Shown here one piece after another: positions 8,228-15,299 of a DNA stretch of 26,123 nucleotides. The notes beneath the pieces were generated by a model that was not told the DNA's origin, made no database searches, and worked only from the letters and a program-made list of their open reading frames with translations. Source of the DNA: an uncultured Collinsella sp. (GTDB lineage Bacteria; Actinomycetota; Coriobacteriia; Coriobacteriales; Coriobacteriaceae); contig UQTW01000033.1 of assembly GCA_900544115.1 (NCBI GenBank), forward strand, positions 1 through 26,123, read 5' to 3'. How positions within the stretch are numbered: the stretch's first letter is position 1; every line of letters begins with the position of its first letter. The translations under genes were made by a program, and so were the position numbers.

Positions 8228-9126
8228 GGGGTTTGGCGGGGCTTTCTGTCGCGACGGCGTGTGGGGCAGAGCCTCGTGTGCCGCGGATGCCGCCGGCGGA
8301 GCTGGCGCGCCAGACGCTCGAATCGATGGCGGAGAAGTTGCCGCGTGAGTTGGCGGAAAACGACCCGCTGACAAAGATTGCCCGCTCGTGGGCGTCGCTG
8401 ATCCCCGCAGATCGCCTTGGGCTTGCTATTGAGGATAACGCGGCTCGTCTGGCATTTCTGCTGCTGTCGAGCGGTATCTGCAGCGTTTTGATGGCCGTTG
8501 CGTCGTTGTCGCCCATCGGCTTTGTCTTGGGGCTGGTGGCGCCGTTTGGCGTGGGTGCCGCGCGTGACGCCTTCGATCGCCGACGCGAACAGCATGATGT
8601 AGAGGAGGCCATGCCCGAGGCATTCACAGCGTTATCCATGTCGCTTGCCTCGGGGCATTCGCTGGCACAGGGCATGCGTTTTGTGGGCGCCCATGCGCAA
8701 GAGCCGGTGCATACCGAGTTTTTGCGGGTGGCGGCGGCAATCGATTGCGGTATCTCGGCGACCGACGCACTCGATGACCTACTCGTTCGCATCGATGCCC
8801 CCGGCCTTTCGCTTGTCGCCTTGGCGCTCAAAGTGTCGCAGCGTACCGGGGCTCCGCTTGCCGGCTTGCTGTCCGAGGCGTCGAGCATGGTGGGTGAGCG
8901 CATTGAGCTCAAACGCCGTCTGGACGTTAAGACGTCACAAGCGCGCATGTCGGCACACATGGTCGCGGCGATGCCGGCGGGCATGTGCGCGGTACTGGCT
9001 TTGCTTTCGGCAGACTTTCGCCGCGGTCTTGCGACGCCGGCTGGTGCGGGCGCCGTGGTGCTGGGACTTGCCCTCAACGTCGTTGCCCTGGTAGTTATCC
9101 GGCGCATTATGCGGGTGGAGTTATGA
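8200..9126 (+). CDS. tadB: Tad platform protein TadB (type II secretion F domain)
   Basis: This 308-residue inner-membrane platform protein has a hydrophobic N-terminus, a paired hydrophobic region at about residues 85-120, a cytoplasmic T2SSF domain (EAMPEAFTALSMSLASGHSL...GAPLAGLLSEAS) and two C-terminal membrane segments. It is the partner of CpaF and TadC in pilus assembly. The ATG at 8200 is preceded by AAGAGGAGG (8184-8192) and lies inside the end of cpaF; the ATG at 8212 is an alternative without a comparable ribosome-binding site. It overlaps tadC by ATGA. Confidence 0.9.
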   Translation: MEIAMPLVVGGLAGLSVATACGAEPRVPRMPPAELARQTLESMAEKLPRELAENDPLTKIARSWASLIPADRLGLAIEDNAARLAFLLLSSGICSVLMAVASLSPIGFVLGLVAPFGVGAARDAFDRRREQHDVEEAMPEAFTALSMSLASGHSLAQGMRFVGAHAQEPVHTEFLRVAAAIDCGISATDALDDLLVRIDAPGLSLVALALKVSQRTGAPLAGLLSEASSMVGERIELKRRLDVKTSQARMSAHMVAAMPAGMCAVLALLSADFRRGLATPAGAGAVVLGLALNVVALVVIRRIMRVEL

Positions 9127-9764
9127 GCGCCCTGGTCGGGGTCGCAGCTTGTCTGTGTGCCCTGAGCGTATTTGCCGCGACAGGTTTGGAGCGTGCGGAT
9201 ACTCGCAAGATTGCAGAGACATGCAAGCGTGAGGCGGTACTGGTCATTGCTGCGGGCGGTTCGGTGATCGATGCCCTGACCGCGCGAATGAAGGGCGCGA
9301 TTGGGGCGAGCGGCCCGGCGCGGGTGTCGCTCGGTGAGGTGTCCGAGATGATCGACGTGGTGCGCCTGGGGCTTTCTGCCGGCCTTTCGTTTGACGCGGC
9401 GCTCGAGATTTTCTGTGCCAATCGTCGGTCGGCGCTGGCCGTCCGTCTTGAACGAGCTTGCATGGCGTGGCAGGTGGGCGTGGGGACGCGCGAGGCCGAG
9501 CTGTTGGCCACCGCGCGTGATTTGGACGTGAGGGCGCTCGAGACCTTTGCCATCACGGTGGGGCAGGCGCTTGCCCTGGGCGCTCCGCTGGCCGAGACGC
9601 TGGCTGCTCAAAGTCGCGAGATCCGTGCGGCCCATCGCGCCGCAGTCGAGCGCGAGATCGAGCGCGCACCGGTCAAGTTGCTGATTCCCACCGGCACGCT
9701 CATCTTGCCGGCGTTGCTTCTGTCCATATTGGGCCCGCTGCTGGGAGCAGGCGGGATGATGTAG
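9123..9764 (+). CDS. tadC: Tad platform protein TadC (type II secretion F domain)
   Basis: This 213-residue second platform protein has an N-terminal hydrophobic segment and the T2SSF pattern SEMIDVVRLGLSAGLSFDAA and ALGAPLAETLAAQ. A C-terminal membrane segment, LIPTGTLILPALLLSILGPLL, ends the protein. It is short for TadC (often about 280-300), mostly because the first membrane region is reduced. The start at 9123 overlaps the tadB stop and fits the stop/start pattern of the operon. It would form the heterodimeric platform with TadB. Confidence 0.87.
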   Translation: MSALVGVAACLCALSVFAATGLERADTRKIAETCKREAVLVIAAGGSVIDALTARMKGAIGASGPARVSLGEVSEMIDVVRLGLSAGLSFDAALEIFCANRRSALAVRLERACMAWQVGVGTREAELLATARDLDVRALETFAITVGQALALGAPLAETLAAQSREIRAAHRAAVEREIERAPVKLLIPTGTLILPALLLSILGPLLGAGGMM

Positions 9765-9774
9765 GGAGGAATAC

Positions 9775-10008
9775 ATGAACACGATGACCGACATTGCGGG
9801 CAAGGCTTGGAGCTGGGCTTTTTGCCGGGCAATCCGCGCTTGCCAGCGTGCCAAGGTGCTGTTGCGGGAGGAGAGCGCGCAGGGCACTACCGAATACGCC
9901 ATCTTGGTCGGTGTGCTCGTGGTGATCGCGATTATCGCCATCGTCGCGTTTAAGAGCAAAGTCGAAGAACTATGGAACGCGATCAAAGACGGCATCAACA
10001 GCCTGTAG
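9775..10008 (+). CDS. flp: Flp-type major pilin
   Basis: The 77-residue prepilin has a long basic leader (about 35 residues) and the motif SAQGTTEYA (residues 34-42). A hydrophobic helix, AILVGVLVVIAIIAIVAF, and a short amphipathic tail follow. Aligning the conserved Glu-Tyr with other Flp pilins puts Glu at +5 if cleavage is after Ala35. That would mean Ala rather than Gly at -1; cleavage after Gly37 would put Glu at +3. GGGAGGA at 9764-9770 precedes the ATG. It is the likely fibre subunit. Confidence 0.88.
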   Translation: MNTMTDIAGKAWSWAFCRAIRACQRAKVLLREESAQGTTEYAILVGVLVVIAIIAIVAFKSKVEELWNAIKDGINSL

Positions 10009-10523
10009 GAGGCAGGCGGCCTGTTGGTTCGCCGCTGGTGCTCGCCTGTTTGCTCGTGGCAATAGCGGTGACGCTTTGGGGGTTGGGTGTTGCACGGCAG
10101 CAGCGTCCAGGCGCTACTGCCGATTTGGGATCGGGCTCGGCGGCGGTGTCACAGGCGGAAGGCGCGGGAGATATGGGCGGTCAGAATGCCGCCGTCACGG
10201 CTCGGACCTTTTTGCAGGCACTCGACGAGCGGGCCGCCAGCGCGACGGAGCCGTCTGCAGACAACGCGATCGCGGTTCGACTCGCATGGTCCGAGGACCG
10301 GCCGATGACCGAGGCGGCGGCAGACCTGTTGCGCGCCTACCGCGAGGTGCCCACGGCCCAGCTCGCCCTGAGCGGCTATCTCGATATTAAGGGCAACGTA
10401 TGGGGCGTCATCGTGCGCGATGGGCGAGGCTGGGTCGACATGGTGACGGTTGCTGCGGATGCCGGCGATGCTTCGTGCCGCCTGCGTGCCGTGCGTCTGG
10501 TTCCGCAAGCAACGGAGTCATAG
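9972..10523 (+). CDS. Single-pass membrane protein of unknown function in the tad operon
   Basis: I do not recognise a family. As drawn, 183 residues start at an ATG that overlaps flp by 37 bases and give a basic N-terminus, one membrane helix (about residues 21-39) and an extracytoplasmic domain. That domain has Ala/Gly-rich segments, then a compact region ending in SGYLDIKGNVWGVIVRDGRGW and further strands. The start is uncertain: GGAGG at 10008-10012 points to a start near 10020, where no ATG, GTG or TTG exists in this frame. The first later candidate is the GTG at 10038 (161 residues). Its place between two pilin genes suggests a minor pilus or assembly component (inference). Confidence 0.65.
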   Translation: MERDQRRHQQPVGGRRPVGSPLVLACLLVAIAVTLWGLGVARQQRPGATADLGSGSAAVSQAEGAGDMGGQNAAVTARTFLQALDERAASATEPSADNAIAVRLAWSEDRPMTEAAADLLRAYREVPTAQLALSGYLDIKGNVWGVIVRDGRGWVDMVTVAADAGDASCRLRAVRLVPQATES

Positions 10524-10536
10524 GAGGGGTCGTGAA

Positions 10537-10755
10537 ATGCATGATGTCCTGCGTGAGGAATCTGCTCAGTCGACCGTCGAATACGCCATCGTCACCGTGG
10601 CGCTGTTGTCGATTGTGCTGGCGATTGCGGGGCTTTGGCGCGCTGGCACCGATGGGCGCTTGGCGGCACTGGTCGAGCGGGCAGCGTCTCATGGCGTCGC
10701 TCCGTCGTCGGTTATCGATGCCGCGACGGGTGCCAAGGACATCGCTCTGTATTGA
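10537..10755 (+). CDS. Second small Flp/TadE-like pilin
   Basis: The 72-residue protein starts at an ATG with AGGAGGGG 7 bases upstream. A short leader, MHDVLREESAQ, leads into STVEYA and a hydrophobic helix. It then has a 40-residue tail (GTDGRLAALVERAASHGVAP...) that the first Flp lacks. The leader and motif are almost the same as in the upstream Flp (EESAQGTTEYA against EESAQSTVEYA), so the same prepilin peptidase probably processes both. It may be a minor pilin. It overlaps the next gene in a different frame. Confidence 0.8.
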   Translation: MHDVLREESAQSTVEYAIVTVALLSIVLAIAGLWRAGTDGRLAALVERAASHGVAPSSVIDAATGAKDIALY

Positions 10756-11230
10756 TATCGCGTGCGAGGATCGGGCGCAGTCTACGGTCGAGGCCGCCTT
10801 TTTGCTGCCGACGTTTTTGACGCTTATCTTGCTTGCGTTGCAGCCGGTGTGCCTGCTCTATACGCGCGCGGTCATGGAGTCTGCCGCCGCCGAGACCGCG
10901 CGGCTTATGACCACGACGACGGTGGAGGACGACGATGACCTTAAGGAGTTCACTCGCCGCAGACTTGCCGCGGTGCCCAACGTCTCGATTTTTCATGCCG
11001 GCGGGCCGCTGTCGTGGGATATCGAGTTGGGGCGGGCCGGTGCCGGCGGCTTTTCGTCCGTGTCTGTTGCCGGCGAGGTTAAGCCGCTGCCCGTGATCGG
11101 TGCATTTGCGCGGGCCATGGGCAGCGCGGGTGAAGGCGGCTATGTCGAGCTCAAGGCCGACGTCTCGTATCGATCGCGTCCCGAATGGCTGGAGGGAGAT
11201 TATGATTCATGGATTGCTGCATGGGATTAG
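10718..11230 (+). CDS. TadE-like pseudopilin
   Basis: The reading frame gives a 170-residue protein with the TadE-type segment RAQSTVEAAFLLPTFLTLIL near the N-terminus, then YTRAVMESAAAETARL and an extracytoplasmic domain of about 120 residues. TadE-family proteins are minor pseudopilins of Tad systems. The start is doubtful: the ATG at 10718 and the GTG at 10730 both lack a clear ribosome-binding site and overlap the preceding gene. An AAGGA at 10734-10738 would best serve a start near 10751, where only ATT is in frame. Coupling to the upstream stop (10753-10755) is likely. It overlaps the next gene by 29 bases. Confidence 0.8.
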   Translation: MPRRVPRTSLCIDIACEDRAQSTVEAAFLLPTFLTLILLALQPVCLLYTRAVMESAAAETARLMTTTTVEDDDDLKEFTRRRLAAVPNVSIFHAGGPLSWDIELGRAGAGGFSSVSVAGEVKPLPVIGAFARAMGSAGEGGYVELKADVSYRSRPEWLEGDYDSWIAAWD

Positions 11231-13367
11231 GCGCTGCCTGCTGCGGGTGACGCAAGGGTTTGCGGCCCGCCGTCGACCAGGCGCTCGCCGCAAGCGGGGC
11301 GGCTTTATGGGCCGTGCCGGTATCGACTTGTTTATCGAAGACGGTGCCTATACCACGCTCTCTTCTGCGGTTGTCATTCTGGTGGTGCTTACGCTGCTGT
11401 TTTCGTCGACCGCGGCGATATGGAGCATGTCGCGCGCCGGAGACACCCAGGTGGCGGCCGATAGCGGTGCCCTGGCGGGCGCCAACGTGGTGTCGTCCTA
11501 TCACACGGCCGCCACGGTGGTCGATGCGAGCATTTTGAGTTTGGGCCTGGCGGGGCTTGCCACGATCGGCACCGGCTTGGTTGCCATGCTCATTCCGGGC
11601 GCCGAGGTTGTCGGCAGCGATATCATCGATACGGGAACCCAGATTATTAAAACACGTAACAAGTTTGCCAAAAGCGCGGCAAAGGGCCTGCAAAAGATCG
11701 AGGCCGCCTTGCCGTACCTGGTTGCCGCGCGCGCCATGCAGGCAGTATCGGCGCAGGATACCGAGGGCGTGACCTATACCGGTACGGCGCTTGCCGTGCC
11801 CAGGACATCCGAGTCGGATTTTGTTGCGCTCGAAGGATCCGAAATCTCGACCGATGCCATTAAAGATGCGTCGGAAGACCTGGAGCGCGCGGCCGAGGAG
11901 CTACAAAAAGCATCGGAGGAGACGGCGAAGGCCAAAGAGCGCGCCTGGCTAGCGGATTGCGGTGGATCGGATAAAGGTTCGGTCGGCAGCTGTTCTTGTA
12001 TGTGGGAGCGCGCAAAAAGCCTAACGGATCTCTCCGGTGTTCAAAATCCGCATTACTCATCGAGCGTTACGTGGGAGCCTAAAGTTGCCCTTGATCGCGC
12101 GAAGGACTACTACCATTGGCGTCTGACAAATGAGAAGCCCCAGGGCTCGAGTGTCGAGATGAAGGCAGAGTCTGCGGCGCGTAAGGCGTTCTATACCTAT
12201 GCGAGCGCGGAGGTCGATCGGGCGCATATAACCGAGAACGGAGACAGGGTTTCCTCCTATATTCCGCTGCTGCCGCGCAACTCTGATGAGGTTCGGGCGA
12301 CGGAACTCTATACCGATGCGGTGTGGCCGACTAGCGTGAACGATGACAAGGCGTATCTGCATTACGGGACGACCTGCCCTAACTATAAGAAAGGGACGCC
12401 GAGCGGATTTGCTTCGGTTGCCGATTACGATGGACAGGATAAATGCAGCAAATGCCATTTTGGCGTTTTGTCGCTTGGTGCTGTTGCGGCGCCTTCAACC
12501 TCTATCGAAAACGGCTTCGAATATCACTTCGACGAGTTCAAAAAGGCCTTGGAGGAATACGTCAAATGTCGGAACAAAGAGCTTGAGCTCATGCGTCAGA
12601 CCGAGGATGAGGCCGACCGTGCGAGCAATGCGTTTGACCAGGCCATTAAAGCGCTTTCGGGCGAGCGTCCGCGTATCGCTCCGCCCGGTCGCAACGGCGT
12701 GGTTGCCTTTGCGGTTTCGGGTGCCATCTCGAGCCCCGATGAGCTCAACTCTTCGTTTAACACGGCAGTCAGGCTTGGCGATCGTGGTGCCATCTCTGCC
12801 GCGGTGCTGGAGCCCGATGAGGCGACGGCGCAAAACAACGTGCTTTCGCGATTTTTCTCGACATTGAAGGAACGCTCGGGTGGCGTTGCCGGCGTACTCG
12901 ATGGCGTCATGGATGTCTGGGGACGGCTGCTTGTGGGATACGGAGACATCCAAGGTTCGGCCGACGAACTTATGGACGAGATGATTAAAGGCCTAGGAGG
13001 GGGCAGCGGCGCGTTGGGCTCCATCGCATCGTGGCTCGGCGATACCGTTTCGGCGTCCGTGGCGGCGCTGGGTTTGGAACCGTGCGACTTGCGCCTGCGA
13101 AAGCCGGTGCTGACTGATTCCGCCAACGTCATTAAGAGCCCGGGGTCTGACATTGCTGGTCTCTCTCAAGCGCAAGACAAACTGCGAAGTATTCCGTTGG
13201 GCGTGACCGATCCCAAGGCGCTTTGCGAGGCGTTGGAATATCAAGTCGAACGCACCATCAGCGGTACGGTGTTCACGCTTGCGGAGATTCCTCTGCCCGG
13301 CGGCGGCTCCATCCCGCTCACCGTCGATGTCGCCACGCTGGTTGGCGCTCTGGGCGGTGGGTCGTAA
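11202..13367 (+). CDS. Large TadG-like pilus-assembly protein
   Basis: The 721-residue protein starts at an ATG 3 bases after GGAGGGAG. It has a basic N-terminus, a membrane helix at about residues 55-75, and the segment DTQVAADSGALAGANVV that marks the Tad/TadG N-terminal domain. A second hydrophobic stretch follows near residues 105-135. Next is a predicted coiled coil rich in Glu, Lys and Ala (DASEDLERAAEELQKASEE...), a middle region with paired cysteines (CSC; C-x2-C in DKCSKCHFG), another helical segment, and an Ala/Ser-rich C-terminus. It has about ten cysteines. TadG proteins anchor or terminate the fibre; this one is much larger than usual. The middle portion has lower GC than its neighbours. 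The exact role is unknown. Confidence 0.75.
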   Translation: MIHGLLHGIRRCLLRVTQGFAARRRPGARRKRGGFMGRAGIDLFIEDGAYTTLSSAVVILVVLTLLFSSTAAIWSMSRAGDTQVAADSGALAGANVVSSYHTAATVVDASILSLGLAGLATIGTGLVAMLIPGAEVVGSDIIDTGTQIIKTRNKFAKSAAKGLQKIEAALPYLVAARAMQAVSAQDTEGVTYTGTALAVPRTSESDFVALEGSEISTDAIKDASEDLERAAEELQKASEETAKAKERAWLADCGGSDKGSVGSCSCMWERAKSLTDLSGVQNPHYSSSVTWEPKVALDRAKDYYHWRLTNEKPQGSSVEMKAESAARKAFYTYASAEVDRAHITENGDRVSSYIPLLPRNSDEVRATELYTDAVWPTSVNDDKAYLHYGTTCPNYKKGTPSGFASVADYDGQDKCSKCHFGVLSLGAVAAPSTSIENGFEYHFDEFKKALEEYVKCRNKELELMRQTEDEADRASNAFDQAIKALSGERPRIAPPGRNGVVAFAVSGAISSPDELNSSFNTAVRLGDRGAISAAVLEPDEATAQNNVLSRFFSTLKERSGGVAGVLDGVMDVWGRLLVGYGDIQGSADELMDEMIKGLGGGSGALGSIASWLGDTVSASVAALGLEPCDLRLRKPVLTDSANVIKSPGSDIAGLSQAQDKLRSIPLGVTDPKALCEALEYQVERTISGTVFTLAEIPLPGGGSIPLTVDVATLVGALGGGS

Positions 13368-13843
13368 TGAGTATCCGCATGCGTCTGCGCGAGGAGCGCG
13401 CCCAAGCGACGGTGGAGATAGCAGTGGTTACGCCCGTTTTGCTGGTGCTGGCACTCATCGTATACAACGTCATGATCTATGCCAGCGCTGTCGCGCGCTT
13501 CGACCGCGTGGTGCCCGACATCGTGTTGGCGCACGCCGTGGCGCCGAGCGGGGAGGGCGACGAAAGCTCTGTCGATGCCTCGGCGACGGTCCGGACTCAA
13601 ATTCTGAATGCCATGGAAGGCTATGACTTGCAGATCGAAGTGTCGAGCGAGCAAGGCGCGGAGGCATCGGATGGTGGCCTGCTCTCCCTATCCGGTACGT
13701 TTAGGACCTACACCTGCACCATGCACTATGAGCCGTGGCCGACTTCTCTCAGCATCGCTGGCGTTCCGCTGGGGGCGCCGACAACGTTGTCGCACGAGCG
13801 CGCGGTGACGGTCGATCCATGGCGTCCGGGGGTGGTCATGTGA
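13367..13843 (+). CDS. TadE/TadF-like pseudopilin
   Basis: The 158-residue protein has the segment RAQATVEIAVVTPVLLVLAL right after a short basic leader (MSIRMRLREE), then an extracytoplasmic domain of mainly polar strands with one cysteine (TYTCTMHYE). The ATG overlaps the preceding TAA by one base (TAATG), so translation is probably coupled. The leader/helix architecture and position match TadE/TadF minor pseudopilins. It is the third protein in the locus with the A-Q-x-T-V-E motif (the first Flp has T-T-E instead). Confidence 0.78.
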   Translation: MSIRMRLREERAQATVEIAVVTPVLLVLALIVYNVMIYASAVARFDRVVPDIVLAHAVAPSGEGDESSVDASATVRTQILNAMEGYDLQIEVSSEQGAEASDGGLLSLSGTFRTYTCTMHYEPWPTSLSIAGVPLGAPTTLSHERAVTVDPWRPGVVM

Positions 13844-14199
13844 CCGCGGTCTCGTCCTACATCGCCTACGCGCGGGCACTCAATAGGCTGGGCTGGACGC
13901 CGGCCGAGTTTGCGGTGGCGGAGTCGTTTGCCGTGCGCCTGCGCGGCATGCTGGGACGGTGTCCGGTTGCCGCCAACGGTCTGCCGCTCGTCATGGCATT
14001 TCCACGCTGCTCTTCGGTCCATACGTGTTTTATGGCCTATCCCATCGATATCGCCTTTATCGATGCACGTGGCTATGTCCTCGTATGCTACGAAAACGTA
14101 CGTCCCTGGCGTATGTGCTCCTGCCCCGGCGCCTGGGCCGTACTAGAGCGTCCTTCAATCATTGTTTCGACCCCTGCTCTCCAACGCGTGCCGGCTTAA
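13840..14199 (+). CDS. DUF192 family protein
   Basis: The 119-residue protein carries the DUF192 pattern: an early RLRGMLGR segment, then FMAYPIDIAFIDARGYVLVCYENVRPW and a GAWAVLERP turn where typical members read (A)xxVLELPAG. The function of DUF192 is not established; many members are secreted or periplasmic, but no signal peptide is visible here. The GTG at 13840 overlaps the upstream TGA and has a GGGGGTGG nearby; the ATG at 13819 would add seven residues. As the last gene of the tad operon with overlapping codons it is probably co-transcribed and may serve the pilus (inference). Confidence 0.7.
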   Translation: MTAVSSYIAYARALNRLGWTPAEFAVAESFAVRLRGMLGRCPVAANGLPLVMAFPRCSSVHTCFMAYPIDIAFIDARGYVLVCYENVRPWRMCSCPGAWAVLERPSIIVSTPALQRVPA

Positions 14200-14257
14200 G
14201 AATTGGCGACAGCGGACTTTCGTCATACGAAATTGGGTAAGATGGAGGAGAAGATGC

Positions 14258-14523
14258 ATGGATGTTGAGATCCATCCCAACGCTAAAAAGCACCTGACGG
14301 AAAAGCAGGTGCTTAGCGCTTGGCTTGCGGTTACTGAGTGCATTCGTCGCGAGCCGAAGGACGAGCCGCCGAGATGGCTTGCGATTGGATGGCTCCCAGA
14401 CGGACGAAGCGTGGAGCTTGTCGCGGTCGAGCTTGTCCGTGGGGGCTTATCATTCATGCCTTGTCTCCAGTCCAGAAGAAATTTTGGCAGGAGATTGAAC
14501 GGGCTCGGCAAAGGGGTCGATGA
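14258..14523 (+). pseudogene. Toxin-like gene (BrnT-like shape) broken by a frameshift
   Basis: The frame opened by the ATG at 14258 (GGAGGAG 7 bases upstream) reads MDVEIHPNAKKHLTEKQVL...RWLAIGWLPDGRSVELVAVELVRGG and then diverges, running on to 14548. A sister frame continues as GLIIHALSPVQKKFWQEI and stops at 14521-14523, overlapping the next start by ATGA. The switch falls at the G run 14441-14445; one more G would join the two into an 88-residue protein. The composite has the H-x5-H, central beta-strand and small basic C-terminal pattern of compact RelE/BrnT-like toxins, and it precedes a ribbon-helix-helix gene as brnT precedes brnA. The family assignment is inference. Loss of function, a sequencing error, or frameshifting are all possible. 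Confidence 0.65.
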
Positions 14524-14807
14524 TGGGCAAGACGTATACGGCCGCTAATGGTCAGGTTGTAACGGATGAAATGATTGACGCGTGGTGCGAGTCGTACGAG
14601 CGCGGAGAGTTTCCGGATGGCGAACACACCGTTGGTGGGATCGTGCATGGACGGCCCCCACTCTCGGGTGAGGGGACGGCAACGCTGTCGGTCAAGATTC
14701 CTCTGGGAATGAAGGAGGCCATTCGTCGACGGGCGGCTGCCGAGGGGATGACGCCAAGTGAGTTTGCCCGTGCGGCTCTGAGCGAAAAACTTCTTGCTGC
14801 CGGCTGA
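14520..14807 (+). CDS. Ribbon-helix-helix (CopG-like) antitoxin-like protein
   Basis: The 95-residue protein has a charged N-terminal half (KTYTAANGQVVTDEMIDAW... and GEHTVGGIVHGRPPLSGEGT). The C-terminal half, TATLSVKIPLGMKEAIRRRAAAEG followed by MTPSEFARAALSEKLL, reads as one beta-strand and two helices, i.e. an RHH/CopG fold. It overlaps the end of the toxin-like gene by ATGA; ATG at 14520 and ATG at 14523 are both possible. RHH antitoxins bind their own promoter and the toxin. With the partner frameshifted, it may now be an orphan regulator (inference). Confidence 0.75.
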   Translation: MMGKTYTAANGQVVTDEMIDAWCESYERGEFPDGEHTVGGIVHGRPPLSGEGTATLSVKIPLGMKEAIRRRAAAEGMTPSEFARAALSEKLLAAG

Positions 14808-14870
14808 TGCCTCTGACGTGCCGATTTAAAGAACCGAGGCTGTGCTCAAAAACTTTTTTGAAATTCTCGG

Positions 14871-14898
14871 TTGACCGGAACGCGTCCTTGGTTATACT
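14871..14898 (+). promoter_or_regulatory. Promoter of tRNA-Phe
   Basis: TTGACC (14871-14876) and TATACT (14893-14898) are 16 bp apart and lie 32 bp before the tRNA. The -35 begins in an inverted repeat (AACCGAG at 14832-14838 with CTCGGTT at 14866-14872). Confidence 0.75.
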
Positions 14899-14930
14899 AA
14901 TCAAGCCTTGAAACAAGGCACACCTCAAAT

Positions 14931-15003
<73 letters not shown>

Positions 15004-15016
15004 CCTTGAATTGACT

Positions 15017-15046
15017 AGGACCTCTGCAAAGGGGTCCTTTTCTTTT
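15017..15046 (+). terminator. Intrinsic terminator after tRNA-Phe
   Basis: AGGACCTC (15017-15024) pairs with GGGGTCCT (15031-15038) and is followed by a T-rich tract (TTTCTTTT). Confidence 0.8.
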
Positions 15047-15299
15047 ATGTAGGGTTCTGCGGAAACTGCGTCCCAGAATAAGGGCTCAGAACGGGACACA
15101 CTTTCCGGTGCCTGCCTCCGGCGCGCGTACGCACCTCGTCGCACCATTCCGAGCCCGCCCGCCCCAGACATTCCTCCCACTTTCGCGTCACTTTGCAGAC
15201 CGTTCGGTCGCCTGTCCGCACACGCGGGTATACTCAAAACGATACTTATCCTATGCAATACGATGCGGGTTCGACCTGCATGATCCGAAGGGGGCAGTG
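15047..15299. other. Intergenic region before the GH5-like gene
   Basis: I see no gene here. A TATACT at 15229-15234 could be a -10 box for the next gene, but no -35 of good quality lies 16-18 bp upstream. Confidence 0.4.

Noticed and set aside
8178..9998. Antisense open frame of 606 codons over tadB, tadC and flp
   Set aside because: The sense genes have clear T2SSF and Flp features; the antisense product is a Ser/Arg/Ala-rich shadow.
15080..15100. GGGACACACTTTCC resembling the core of the 23284 element
   Set aside because: The match is limited to GGGACA and a few bases; there is no inverted partner.
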